Positions 1 through 11,754 of a DNA stretch of 64,000 nucleotides are shown in pieces. How positions within the stretch are numbered: position 1 is the stretch's first letter; each line of letters opens with the position of its first letter. The translations under genes were made by a program, and so were the position numbers. A model generated the notes under the pieces. It did no database searches. It saw only the letters and a list, made by a program, of their open reading frames with translations, and was not told the origin of the DNA. Source of the stretch: Siphonodentalium dalli (taxonomy: Eukaryota; Mollusca; Scaphopoda; Gadilida; Siphonodentaliidae); assembly GCA_032622095.1 (NCBI GenBank), contig CP136066.1, positions 149,885,559 to 149,949,558 on the forward strand, given 5' to 3'.

Positions 1-1487
1 TGAATTACAGTTATTCAGTGCAAGCGATCTGATAACTAAAAGTTTTCAGTATTTTCGATGAAGTTTGGAAATAGAAACGAAATATAACTGACAACAAATA
101 TCTAAGTATATGCACCTTTCGGCTTCTTTTATCTGTCACCATTCTTTTATTTGGATTTGCAAATATCTCGCCATCGCGAAAAGAAATCTTTTCAACCGTG
201 AATGGTTTTCTCGAGCATGGTCACACATGTCAAATGTTTTTTGTTTACAAACTCAACTTCCTGGAAGCCATGTTTTATCGGATGCGGGATCTGTATGGTG
301 TTATAAATGATATGACTGGCCTATATTCCACTTTCAATACTATTACATGTACTTCAGGCAGTGGCCATCAAGGTCTTATTCTTTTTCAGTGTTCTGCTAT
401 TATGAGTGACAAAATGTGACATCCGCATGTCAACAGTACAACATTATAACAATATATTTGCAAAAATCAAATTGCCCTATATATGAGCCTTTCACGGCAG
501 TCTCTGGTTACCAAAACCATTGTATTTTATATATTATTGTAGACCACACATAAGCAATAAAACAATCACTGACATACTACCAAGTCCATAAGGATGTCAC
601 ATGGAGTGCATCGGCCATCAAAATTTAACATCGTCTGTGCGCATGCACCTTTAGAATTGTGAGGTGAATGTTATAGGCCTTTAGAAGATGAAATCCATAT
701 GCATAATGCATATCTTTATATATTCACTTAGATGTATTTCAATGTTGGCAAAAAGAAGGGAAGCAGATACCTATGAGAACTGTTTTTATTATCTTGCTCC
801 CGATCATGCTACTACCATTCCACTGTTTTGGGTTGAATTAATATGTTGGGAAAATGCTAAATAGTAATTGCTGGGGGAAACGGGCCTGATATAATTCTGT
901 TTTATATTATTCTGATTTATTTACTATTTGTTGGGGGTGGGTACCAAAATATTGGGCTGGAAAAAATAAAACATTTGCACAGAGGGTTGGGTGGTTGGTC
1001 AGGTAGCAGAAATAATTGTTTTCAATCCTGTGTCTGCAATTTTTTTCAAGACCACACCCCTTGTTGGTACGGAATTGAGTGCAAATTCATCGACAGAAAC
1101 AGTCAAAATGCGAAATATGCACTTTGCATCTTTGATATCCCAACTCCAGTTTGGTGACATCACATTGCATCATCACCGCGAATTTTACACCTATAGTCGA
1201 TCCACGTGATTGTAGATGATAAATTCGAAAATGAGCCGAAAGTTCGGATGTGAACAGTGAGAGAGAATCGGCTGTCCCATTGAGCGGACATTTGAAATAG
1301 TGAATAGCAAACGCCAGTAGTTAATGGGACATTACACCAATATATACGCAAGATAACTCCAATACACAAACTACGATTATCGTTGGAAACAAAGTTTAAT
1401 TGACGAGTGAAGAATCCACAACCGAACTTCGGGAGCAAACCAACTGAAGAGAAAACCCTGCATATAAGACAACATGGTACAAATCTG
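1..1487. other. no gene seen
   Basis: AT-rich sequence. The short open frames here (for example 198-419 and 985-1209) have no recognisable domain, no codon signature and no splice context. I see nothing that supports a gene. Confidence 0.5.
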
Positions 1488-1853
1488 GTAAACCATGCAG
1501 CATATACCACGGTCTAATATATTATTTCCTGTGTTTACCGGGATATATATACCAGAGTACATTTCACTTACTGAGGCCATGACCCATGTAAAACCCTGGT
1601 AAACCAAGATATACTTTGGTGTTTCCTGCATTACCGGGATATACCACAGTACATTTCACCTATACAGGGGTATATGACCCATGTAAAACCATGGTAAACC
1701 AAGATATACTAGGATTTTTACCTGCATTTACCGTGATATACCACAGTACATTTCACTTACCGGGTTATACAACCCATGTAAAACAGTGGTAAACCAAGAT
1801 ATACTGAGGTAATGCCGGCATTTACCGGGATATACCACAGTACATTTCACTTA
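1488..1853. repeat. ~95-bp minisatellite, left part
   Basis: About four diverged head-to-tail monomers. Each contains CCATGTAAAAC, GGTAAACCAAGATATACT, a TTTACCGGGATATACCAC block and AGTACATTTCAC. Monomer starts lie near 1488, 1583, 1679 and 1774. The array is cut at 1853 by a LINE and resumes at 5547 with the same phase, so both parts are one original array. Confidence 0.85.
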
Positions 1854-2061
1854 TATACCGACTTTCACTCCTGCGAAATGACTACAAATCAAGTGTCCAG
1901 TCCATACACGGTCCCGCTTACAGTTATTGCCAAGTTCTATTTCCATCATGTCGATATCACTTGAGCAGTACCGTGTATCAATTGGATGTTTTGATCTCAA
2001 AAAGAGTCCCCACTTGCCGAAAACATCAAAAATAAGCACAAGTAATCATCAAAGATGGAAA

Positions 2062-3139
2062 ATGAAAATTCACCAATTTCTACTGGGCATTATATTAGCA
2101 ATTTTACTTGTAAGGTCTGGAGCAGAAAGGAACCCAGGGCCAGTCTGTGATCGATCAACGAAAACAATAACTATATTCCACCATAACATACGAAGCATAT
2201 GCCACAAACTCGAAAAAATAGTAGATTTTATCACTGATTACGATATCTTAGCTTTCACTGAAACTCACTTAGATCCCTCTTTTTCCTCAGAAAAACTAGA
2301 AATCACTGGTTATTGTAGCCCAATAAGAGAAGACAGAAATTCAGAAGGAGGTGGAATTTGTATATATTTTGCAGAGCATCTAATATATCGTAGAAGACAT
2401 GATCTGGAGTTTGATTCCTCAATAATTTGGTTCGAAATATGTTCAAAATCGCGACTATTCCTGTTCGGGTTGTCTTACAGATCTAATCAATACTGTCACC
2501 CGAGTTATTGGGAATTATTGGAAACATCTATTCATGATACATTAGACATAACTGAAAACAATATACTAACCGGGGATTACAATTCAAATCTCCTTGATCC
2601 GGCCTCAAAATTAAATGATATAATCAACTTTTACACCATCAAAAACGTAGTCACGTCCCCAACAAGAGTTACTCAAAGTTCTCAAACACTATTGGATCCT
2701 ATAATTATTAACGGCGATTTTAATCTGCAAGATGCTGATACCATAGATTTGGAAATTTCTTACCATTACGATGTCTATGCGACCCTCTGTTATGATAATA
2801 ATCGCACATCCTCTTTTAAAAGACAAATCTGGGACTATAAACACGCTGACTTCGAAAGGGCGGGTAATCTGATAAACGACCTGAAATGGAATGATCTTCT
2901 TCTCCCCCTTGAAATAAATGAAGCTGCAGAACTGTTCACTAAAACATTTATTGATATTATGTACAAATGTATCCCATTTAAACATGTCACCATCCGAACA
3001 AATGATAAACCATGGTTTAATTCAGAAATTCGCAGACAGATAAGACGTAGAGACAGGTTGAGATCGATTGCTATTAAAAAAAAATACCACAGAAACATGG
3101 AAAACAATTTAAACAATGTCGAAATCATATCAATAACAT
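2062..3139 (+). pseudogene. LINE ORF2 fragment 1: 2A-like leader and AP endonuclease
   Basis: Frame 1. The frame is open from 1927, but the first ATG giving a compact leader is at 2062. From there a ~15-residue hydrophobic stretch runs into GAERNPGP (2119-2142), close to the 2A consensus D-V/I-E-x-N-P-G-P. The AP-endonuclease domain follows with HHNIRSI near 2182, AFTETHLD (catalytic Glu) near 2251 and TGDYN near 2572. The final SDH motif reads SYH (about 2758-2766), so a catalytic Asp is lost. The frame ends at 3139-3141. The homologous reading continues in frame 3 from about 3100, so there is an indel near 3095-3105. In the LINE life cycle this domain would nick target DNA to prime reverse transcription. 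Confidence 0.85.
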
Positions 3140-3740
3140 GAAGAAATATACTAAGGCACAATTTAATGAAAATTTAGAAGAACGCATTAGTACATCTGAT
3201 TCAAAAGACTACTGGCAATTAATTAATTACCTCATCAACAAGAAAAAGACAACATTAATTCCCCCACTGTATAGCCCAGAAGGTGGGGTAAAAATGGATT
3301 CTAAATCATATGAAATTAACGATTTTGAAAATGCACAAATTCTAAACAAAAGATTCATTTTAAATTCCTCACTTGATGATTCAAGAATATCATTACCCTC
3401 GTTGACCTCTAAAACACAGAATACACTGACTGAAATTCCTTTCGAAATGCAAGAGGTAATTGATGTTATACTAGCTTTGAAAACAAATAAGGCACATGGA
3501 CATGATGACATAAGTGCTAAAATGTTACGCTGTACTGCACAGCAGATTGCTTTACCGTTGTCATTACTATTTAAAAAATCTCTGGAGGTTGGAATATTCC
3601 CGTCTTCTTGGAAAAATGCAAATGTTATACCAATCTTTAAAAAGGGGGACCCCGCTGATAGTGCCAATTACAGACCGATTTCATTGTTACCTTGTCTGGC
3701 CAAAGTATTTGAAAGATTGGTCCTAAAATATGTTTTTTAA
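3100..3740 (+). pseudogene. LINE ORF2 fragment 2: linker and RT N-terminal part
   Basis: Frame 3 continuation of the LINE polyprotein. It carries the usual linker between endonuclease and RT (SKDYWQLINYLINKKK near 3200) and the first RT blocks: KTNKAHGHDDISAKML near 3482, then IPIFKKGDPADSANYRPISLLP near 3630-3693. It ends in a stop at 3738-3740 beside a run of six T. The next block continues in frame 1, so an indel in that T run is the likely break. Confidence 0.85.
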
Positions 3741-4398
3741 TGAAAATAATCTTATTTACGAGCATCAATCCGGCTTCATGGCCGGTCACAGTACAGTTTA
3801 TCAACTAATTGATATATATCACCACCTTTGCCAGAACCTAGATAAACGTATGTATACGTGTTCCATATTTTTTTATATTTCGAAAGCATTCGAAATGGTC
3901 TGGCATAGGGGGCTAATATATAAATTGCAGCAATATGGGATTGCAGGAAAACTTCTGAACTGGTTTCAAGATTACTTAGTAAATAGACGACAAAGAGTCC
4001 TGGTAAACAATACTTACTCTAAATTTGAAATTATACCATCCGGGGTGCCCCAAGGGTCAATAATGGGGTCTTTTCTCTTCTTAATTTATATAAACGATCT
4101 GCCCAACAATATCTGCTCTAAAGTTCGAATGTACGCCGACGACACCTGCATCACTGCTTCTCACTATGACCTACAATCCTTAGCTAGACAACTCAACAAT
4201 GATCTCGAAATCGTATCACAATGGGCCAACAACTGGCTAGTAAATTTTAACCCAGCAAAGACCAAAGCTATGTCATTTTCCCTAACTAACAAAGACCAGG
4301 CCCCAAAACTATTTTTCCAAAACCAAGAAATAACCTTCATTAAATCGCATACACTTCGGTCTCGGTCTCGATATCCAAGCAAATTTAAATTGGAATGA
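3730..4398 (+). pseudogene. LINE ORF2 fragment 3: RT catalytic core
   Basis: Frame 1. It begins with the block NNLIYEHQSGFMAGHST. The first catalytic Asp of the RT palm (usually in a D-I-S-K-A-F-D pattern) reads Y-I-S-K-A-F-E; the Tyr codon is 3874-3876. GVPQGSIMG and the YADD box (about 4132) are intact. The frame runs off into nonsense near 4350 and stops at 4396-4398, while the homologous reading continues in frame 2. An RT with Tyr for the first metal-binding Asp should be inactive. Confidence 0.87.
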
Positions 4399-5302
4399 TC
4401 ACATTGAAAATATCTGTCGACGAGTATCAGGAAGACTATCCCAACTCAGAAAATTTAAATACAGTATCGACAGAAAGACGCTTGAAAAAATCTACAATAC
4501 TTATATTTTGCCTGTAATGGACTATTCTGATATTGTCTGGGCGAACGCACCAAAATACTTGACTGATAAACTTGAAAGACTTAATAAAGAAGCTGCCAGA
4601 ATTGTAACAGGACTTAACCGAGCGGTATCCGATAAAGACCTACTCCTTGAAATCGGTTGGCCAACGCTCAGTAATAGACGCGAACATCATCAGTTACATT
4701 ACATATATAAAATTACTAACAACCTTGCAGCCAACTACTTATCAACTATCTTACCTCCTCGTGCTGGCAATATCTCGAGATACTCAAAGCGGAACCCTGG
4801 AAACTTTTATTGTTACTTCTGTCACACAGAACATTTAAAAAAATCCTTCCTACCCTTTATGACACAATCATGGAATAAGCTTCCAACTATCGTAACTGAT
4901 ACGTTTAACCTAAAAGAATTTAAGGTCAATCTTAGTTTTATAGATTTTACCCTAAAACCACCTCCTTATTTTCAAACTGGGAGTCGGAAAGAAAATATAA
5001 TCCATTCTAAAATTCGCAACGGTTGCAGTGAACTTCGCTTAGATATGTATGATAACTTTATAGCCGAAAGCCCGGTGTGTAATTGTGGCACAGAGATCGA
5101 GGATGCCTTTCACTTCTTTTTCGAATGTCCATTGTTCCGACCGCAAAGAACTAAATTATATGATAGACTAGATGAGTATGCTTTCACAATAGTAGACGTA
5201 AACCACTTCCTCAGAGGCGCCCCAAGCATTCCACAGCATCGAAACCAGCTACTCTTTTACATTGTACAAAAATATATATCAGAAAGTAAACGTTTCACCT
5301 AA
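4350..5302 (+). pseudogene. LINE ORF2 fragment 4: RT thumb and C-terminal Cys/His domain
   Basis: Frame 2, open from about 4350. It opens with a block of the type ANLNWNDHIENICRRVSGRL, followed by YILPVMDYSDIVWANAP (near 4500), the standard LINE thumb region. The C-terminal end carries CNCGTEIEDAFHFFFEC (about 5078-5128), a C-x-C-x(n)-H-x4-C motif typical of CR1/L2/Jockey-type ORF2 proteins and thought to bind nucleic acid. It stops at 5300-5302. The 3' UTR follows to 5546. Confidence 0.82.
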
Positions 5303-5546
5303 CGAAGAAAAATCGTAAACAACTTACGACATGGCATGATATCTACAGGAGAGGATCTCAGGACCGGTATAACATCAATCACCAGACATCATCATCAACA
5401 TTCTTATTATCACATGTACATTATATCTGTTATTCATCTTGTTTAAACATTTGTGTAAATATTGTCGGGAGAGGGGCCACCTTAAGTTGTTATAACTTGT
5501 CCCCCAATCCCTTGTACACTGAGTTACAATAAATATGTTTAAACCA

Positions 5547-5690
5547 ACTTACCGGGGTATACGACCCATGTAAAAAGGTGGTAAACCAAGAAATACTGAG
5601 GTAACGCATGCATTTACCTGGATATTCCACATTTCACTTACCGTGTCCATCCCTCGTGTAATACAAGTGTATACTCTGGTCAATAGATAT
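5547..5690. repeat. ~95-bp minisatellite, right part
   Basis: One further monomer and a decayed partial, starting ACTTACCGGGGTATACGACC and continuing with GGTAAACCAAG. It is the continuation of the array at 1488-1853 after removal of the LINE. Confidence 0.8.
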
Positions 5691-5989
5691 CTACTTGGGT
5701 AAAATTTATTTCTAGCGATACACCTGAAGTACCAAGGGTAGATGCTGGACCAAGCAGATACGCGAGTTAGTCAAACTCAAATGCACTGTGCTGGGGGGGG
5801 GGGTCGAAATGCCTATGGCCCATTACACAAAAAAGAGACAGCTCCCGTTTACTCTGAATTGTTCAGTTCTGGCACCAGACCCATGTATACTACGTGTGAA
5901 AATGCAAGGCTGAAATAACCAGTGTGAAAACACGGTAGTCATATGAGCGATAACTCTATCTCGTAATAACATGTTACGCAGTCGCGGGT

Positions 5990-6410
5990 GTTTCCCATAT
6001 AAAAATCCACCATGGTGTTACGATGGTAAATTTACCACATGGTGTTTTCGCCGCACGGTAAATCCTCCACATGGTAAATTTATAAAATTCCACCATGGTG
6101 TTACCATGGTAACACCATGGTGGATTACCATGGTGAAGTACATGCTAAATGGTAATTCCACCACATAGGAAATTCCACCATGGTGAATCAGATGAGTGGT
6201 AAAACTATAGTAAAAAAACAGTAAATGTAGTTAATTTACCATGGTTATACCCATGCCTCCATGATAATCACCATGCTGCCATGTAATTACCATGGTATTA
6301 TGATGATTACCATAGTTTTACCAATCAAATGAGTGTTGTAAATTAACTATTGTTTTTTCACTATGGTAATTACCATCATGATTGATTACCATAGTTTTAC
6401 CATCCAAAAG
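5990..6410. repeat. CCATGGT-rich palindromic repeat cluster
   Basis: Dense block of the self-complementary word CCATGG inside TTACCATGGTAA contexts. An inverted pair lies near its right side: GTGGTAAAACTATAGTAA (about 6193-6210) against TTACCATAGTTTTACCA (about 6386-6402), with another right-arm copy near 6308. It could form cruciforms and looks like a decayed or nested foldback MITE. No clear target duplication was found. Confidence 0.55.
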
Positions 6411-7465
6411 AATATGAAAATGAAAATATTTCACCTATATATCCTTGTTTTAAAAAATGGGTTACTACTATCTGTCAATGAAAGATATGTCTGTTAAAAT
6501 CAAATTTTTGCGCGGGATAAAATAAACCCGCAGCGAATTGTTCCATACATTATTTGATTGGCATATACCAACTCCAAGAACACAACAGCTAGCTATGTCG
6601 GATAATTATGGCAAGTTTGGGACATGCTGCGGTTCGATATATTTTGTGAAGTTAAAGATGGCACTTCTCATCCGGGCCACAAATACAAACGACATCATTT
6701 TTATAAACCCCGATTTCAAGACTACAAATACATTTTTCTGTAAATAAAACACAGACAAAACTGAAACTCGGGTATATTGTTTATTTATAAAGGCTTTTTG
6801 TGGCCATTTGCAGAACTAGGTTTTTGGAGGATAAAACACCATAAAACACCATGATGTCTTAAATGATGAATCAGTATTGAGTGTTTACGTCTGTCAGGTT
6901 ATTGCAAACGTGGTTGAATATATGTATGTTGTTTTGGTCCTTCACACGATAAAAAATAGCTACCAAAAAATATTATGGTCAAAGCAAGAAAGAGATATAA
7001 CTTTGACAAGAATTTTAGTAAACTGGGTATTGGGCTTCCAAAGATGAAAAACAACTGTTTCGTAACAGGGGTGCTTGGAGCATAAACTGCAAATGAGGGG
7101 CTTCTTCAAAATTTGCATCTTCGCATGCATTTGCCTATAGATGAGTTATTAATTAATCCCTATATACAACATTTATATCTTGATATGATACACCCATGAC
7201 CATTAGAATCTAGAAATCAAACTTGATTGAACGGCTAAAATAGTTCCTAGCATATAGCTGAATTTCACATCCACTTTTGAAAAAAAAATCGAATTCCCGG
7301 TCCTCAGAATTTTTGCAACAAAGTTGACACAATTAGTTATTTCGATTCCAAAAAAAAAACAAAAACAATGTTCACGCTACTGTTTACTGCAATGTAAAGT
7401 CTCCAATACAATTTAGAAGAGAATGTTTAACATTCCATTATATTAAAGAACATGTGCTTTTACAG
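6411..7465. other. no gene seen
   Basis: AT-rich unique-looking sequence with short open frames only. Nothing recognised. Confidence 0.5.
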
Positions 7466-9292
7466 AACGAGAGGCCGACCACGATCGGCAAATGTTTAAC
7501 CCATACCTTGGTGATAGGGATTAGCTATAACTGATAATTTGTTAAATATATTATCACAGGAATCCATATATCAGTACCAAACTTGAAATCAAAAGCTCAA
7601 ATAATTTGTCTTAAGAAGGGTTAAAGTGTTTGGGGTGGGGAGGAGTAGTTTTAAATCTCATAACTCTGTCCCTATTCACGAAATGACCTCTCACTATGAG
7701 ATCCAACGATTTAGTGATTTCGGAGGATAGGTTCAAGTTAACTCATTGGAAGCAAAAGTGATTGATAAACCCCTATCTCTGCCAGTTTTGACCTGCCAAA
7801 TATTCAAAATTCATTCACTTCCAAAGAGAAATTATAATTTGTTGACAAGCCAGACTGCTTAGAACAACACACATGCATGGGATTCCATCCCATATTTAAA
7901 TTGTACTTTACTGATCTGACCTGTGTAATAAGGAATGCTTCTATTGTTAGGTACATGCAAGATTAAGTGTTTCATAACAGGGGTGTATGGTTTTCAAAAA
8001 ATATATGTAGTTTATACAATAAAAAAGTGTTAACTTATAAATGTTATAGTACAGATAGAGTATGATGAGGATGCTGGTCCCTATATCGAAACAGATTACC
8101 ATAGTTCATATACTAGAAAGTAAGTAGCCCTCAACTAATGATTTCACACATTACAATGTTTTACAAGTAGCTTGGCACTAAACTCAATAGCCTTCAATGA
8201 TAAACCTCTAAGCGCTGTGTCCCCTAAAATTCAATCAACCATGACAATATGAATAAATGGGAAAAGACGGTTCCTGGAAATATTAACAACATCTATCATC
8301 TTGATTTTCAAAACAAGGCACCACTTACAATAATCATGTAGATTTATCTGCCTGTTACCTATTGCATAGATAACTCATATTGGCTATCAGCCATTATTTT
8401 AATTTCACATTCAAAAGTCAACGTATCAGTCAATACCAAAATCAATAGAAGTGAATAGTGTTCAAAGATGACCATAGATAAGAGATATGAGGAGGAGTAA
8501 TTGTACATTATAGCACATGTCTATGGGAACCTTGGAAAGGGTTAATTATTTCCTAAGCAGATCAATGGGATATAGAAGACATTTTATATATAGGTGAGGC
8601 ACCCCTTATCACACACTGTAATGAAATTTCAATAGGAGAAACCACTTTCATGCTGCCATTAATCAAATTTGACAGATGCCAGCAGTGTTGTTTATCTTTG
8701 ACTTCATCTTTTAGTAACTAAAGGCCAGACTCTGTACAATATGTCATCACTCAATTAACAACAAGATTTCACTTGGAATGCAACATCTATACACTGTACT
8801 CTCATATACTCTGGATATTGGATGTACATAATGATAATTTATTGATATCATTATATTGCATGCAACTATTGCAATAAAATCTTCATATTTCCAAAACAGG
8901 ACATCACACCTAATTAATGGTACAAAACTGAAACAAATGAAAGTGACAATGACAATTTTTTTTTTTATAATTTTATTTTTTATCATTATAAATGTTTTAA
9001 AAATATATATAATAACTTGAGCAAGGAGTTCAATCTGAAAAATTCAAAAACAAAATTCAATTTTTTTTTCTCGAAAAAGGGTCATATAACTCCTTTAAAA
9101 TAAATCGGATCAACCCCATATTCGAACTCGAACAAAATTTGGTTCCGATAGTACAGAAAATGTTTGAGTTATCGCATTATGCGTAAAGTGTCTACGGACA
9201 GACGGTCAGACAGGCAGACGGACGAACGACGAGTGGTCAATCCGGACGTTGACACTATGTGTACCATACTATGGTATGGGTACACATAAAAA
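7466..9292 (+). repeat. dispersed repeat also present in the 6.33-kb unit, interrupted
   Basis: The left part (about 7466-7785) matches 49930-50235 closely and the right part (about 9005-9292) matches 50315-50650. Between them about 1.2 kb here is foreign, so this copy has an insertion, or the copy in the unit has a deletion. The ends are partly inverted: TGTTTAACCCATACC on the left and GGTATGGGTACACA on the right, the latter within a small hairpin. The right part has the 'AAAAAGGGTCATAACTCC … GGACAGACGG' style common in marine invertebrate repeats. Non-coding. Confidence 0.7.
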
Positions 9293-9299
9293 CTAAATA

Positions 9300-9915
9300 A
9301 TGAAAATAAATTCTACATCTGATAATGTTTCTGTGAAGGAGAAGTTTCAGGAAATATTGACGAGGGAAAGGTGTGACACCAGCTCTGTTCCTTTTTAACA
9401 GGTCGGTCCCATTTGAACAAATCTGAATCTCTACCACCCTAGGCGCATTCGCACCATATGTCAGATTAATCAGCCTGGTGATTCATGGGAAGATGTTTTA
9501 ATGATTCTCAGTTATTTGATTGGAGAAAAAAGTGTTGAGCCCCTTAGCTCGGCCTTTTTTTTTTTGGACCGGTCGACCTCGTTTAAACAAATCTCGACTC
9601 CAGTCACACAAGGACCCTCCATACCAAATAAGCTAAATAGACCTGATGGTTCTTGAGAAGAAGTCGTTTTAAAAATTACTATTGAGGGAAAGAGTTATGT
9701 CCCTGTCTAATGATATCCCCCTATTTGAACTGGCGACGCATGCATTTGAACAAATCTGAACACCCTTCACATAATGATTATCCACACCAAATATGAGCCG
9801 GTCCGTTTGGTATGTGGGTTCGGGCGAAGATGATATTGATGGGCAGATGGATGGACGACGGACGAGGAGTGATGGCTCCAGCTCAATCGGAGACTTCGTC
9901 TCAGGTTAGCTAAAA
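9300..9915 (+). repeat. tandem-cored repeat ending in hairpin + CTAA
   Basis: Two or three diverged ~170-bp monomers containing CATTTGAACAAATCTGAA-type words (near 9410, 9585 and 9750), then a GATGGACGACGGACGAGG tail. It ends with hairpin GAGACTTCGTCTC (9890-9902), 7 nt, and CTAA (9910-9913). The hairpin plus CTRR end resembles Helitron/Helentron 3' ends. Compare the unrelated family at 10325-11754, which ends the same way. Confidence 0.5.
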
Positions 9916-10324
9916 CTGTAGCACGGGATGAGGCCTGACTCATGTTCGAGCCGATTCTTTGCGGGGTGCTATATGGATAATTTGCTAGAAAGCGTATGAC
10001 ATTTATCGCCCATCGAATAATCTGGGAGATTAAAACAAATCCAAACTCAAATTTAGATGCAGTGGTTTACCATTTTGTCATCAGCTAGTATTGAAATTAT
10101 TAAATGCACCACTAAAAGTTGTAATTTAGGCTGGAATGTTACCGACTGACAGTTTGTATAGTAAAATTTCATATAGGATGAAAACTACTGACTGATATAG
10201 TTTACAGAATACAATGGTGTTGGATTTCTTTTGCAATATATGGTCTCAGTTGTGATAAAACGAATTTATTATTGTTCAAATAAATAACAGAATATGTATT
10301 TCGTCGAGTTATTGGCGTATTTAA

Positions 10325-11754
10325 ATGAAAGTGTCCATGACACTCTAGCTCAGCTTTGCGAAGAAGTTAAAGTTTTTAGATGAGCAATATATGGACTGAT
10401 GAATTGAATTTTGAAATCCAGGATGGCAGCTGCATGGTGGCCATGTTTTTTTTGCCGAATGACTCGTTCCCATCTACATGTCAAGTTAACATCCATGACA
10501 AATTTCATGATGATCCGACAAAGGTATGACCTGTAGCCCGTGCCAAATGATTTAGTCCCCGAATGACCCCAAAATGACTAGTTCCCATCTACATGTCAAT
10601 GTTAACATCCATGACACATATGATGATCCGACCAAAGCTACGACCTGTAGCCCGTGCCAAAGGATTTAGTCATGCAAAGAGTAAAATCCAAGATGGCTGC
10701 CGGCGGCCATGTTTTATTTGTAGAATTACCCCAAAATGACTCGTTCCCATTTACATGTTAATTTACATGTCAATATTAACATGCACGACAAATTTCATGA
10801 AGATCAGACAAACACTCTGGCCTGTAGCCCGTGCTAATGGATTGAATTTTGAAATTCAAGATGGCTGCTGGCGGCCATTGTTTTTCTGCCGAATGACACC
10901 AAAATTACTATGTCAATATCAACAGCCATGACAAATTCATAATGATCCGACCAAAGGTACATTTTATGGCCGAATGACCCCAAAATGACTAGTTCCCATC
11001 TACATGTTAATGTTAACATCCATGAGACATCTCATGATGATCCGACCAAAGCTACGACATGTAGCCCGTGCCAAAGGATTTAGTCATGCAAAGAGTAAAA
11101 TCCAAGATGGCTGTCGGCGACCATGTTTTTTTTCAAGCCGAATGACCCCAAAATGACTCGTTCCCATCTACGGCCTGTAGCCCGTGCTAATGGATTGCAT
11201 TTTGAAATACAAGATGCCCGCCGACAGCCATGTTTTTTTTACCGAATGACCCCCAAAATGACTCGTTCCCATCTACATGTCAATGTTATCAGCCATGACA
11301 AATTTAATAATGATCCGACCAAAGGTACAACCTCCAGCCCGAGCCAAAAGATTTAGTCGTGCAAAGAGTAAAATCCAATGATGGCTGCTGCGGCCATGTT
11401 TTGCGGCCGAATGACCCCAAAATGACTCATTCTCATCTACATGTCAATGTTAACAACCATGACAAATTTCAGAATGATCCGACTTGTAGCCCGTACCAAA
11501 GGATTTAGTCATGCAAAGAATAACACCCAAGATGGCTGCCAGCGGTCAAGTTTTATGGCCGAATGACCCCAAAATGACTAGTTCCCATCTACATGTCAAT
11601 GTTAATATCATGACAAATTTCATGATGACCCAACCAAAGGTACGACTTGTAGCCCGTGCTAATGGAAATTTATGACGGACGCTCCACACACACGGGACGA
11701 CGGATACCAAGCCATGGCAATAGCTCAAACTTTACAAGTAAAGTCGAGCTAAAA
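10325..11754 (+). mobile_element. HINE/Helentron-like non-autonomous element with ~145-bp tandem core
   Basis: Starts with palindrome AGTGTC-cat-GACACT and TAGCTCAGC. The core is about eight diverged monomers, each with CCAAGATGGC, GCGGCCATGTTTT, GAATGACCCCAAAATGAC, TTCCCATCTACATGTCAA and CCTGTAGCCCGTGCC. It ends with hairpin ACTTTACAAGTAAAGT (11729-11744) and then CGAGCTAA (CTAA at 11749-11752). The subterminal inverted words (TAGCTCA / GAGCTA), the minisatellite core and the terminal hairpin fit HINE or 'pearl'-type elements known from molluscs. No ORF. Other copies lie at 46464-47230 and in each 6.33-kb unit. Confidence 0.6.

Larger units (their letters stand above)
1854..5546 (+). mobile_element. 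CR1/L2-like LINE, dead copy
   Basis: Nearly full-length non-LTR retrotransposon: a short 5' leader, an N-terminal hydrophobic segment with a 2A-like motif, an AP-type endonuclease, a reverse transcriptase with YADD, and a C-terminal Cys/His motif. The 3' UTR ends with an AATAAA and no long A tail. It sits inside a minisatellite, which defines its ends. The 5-bp target duplication ACTTA is at 1849-1853 and 5547-5551. Coding is spread over four fragments because of at least three frameshifts, and catalytic residues of both enzymes are changed, so this copy is inactive. The clade is assigned from overall motif order and the C-terminal Cys/His motif; CR1 versus L2 versus a relative is not resolved. 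Confidence 0.88.

Noticed and set aside
1160-1631. Minus-strand frames of 116 and 84 codons
   Set aside because: They overlap the minisatellite and have no domain or conserved start.
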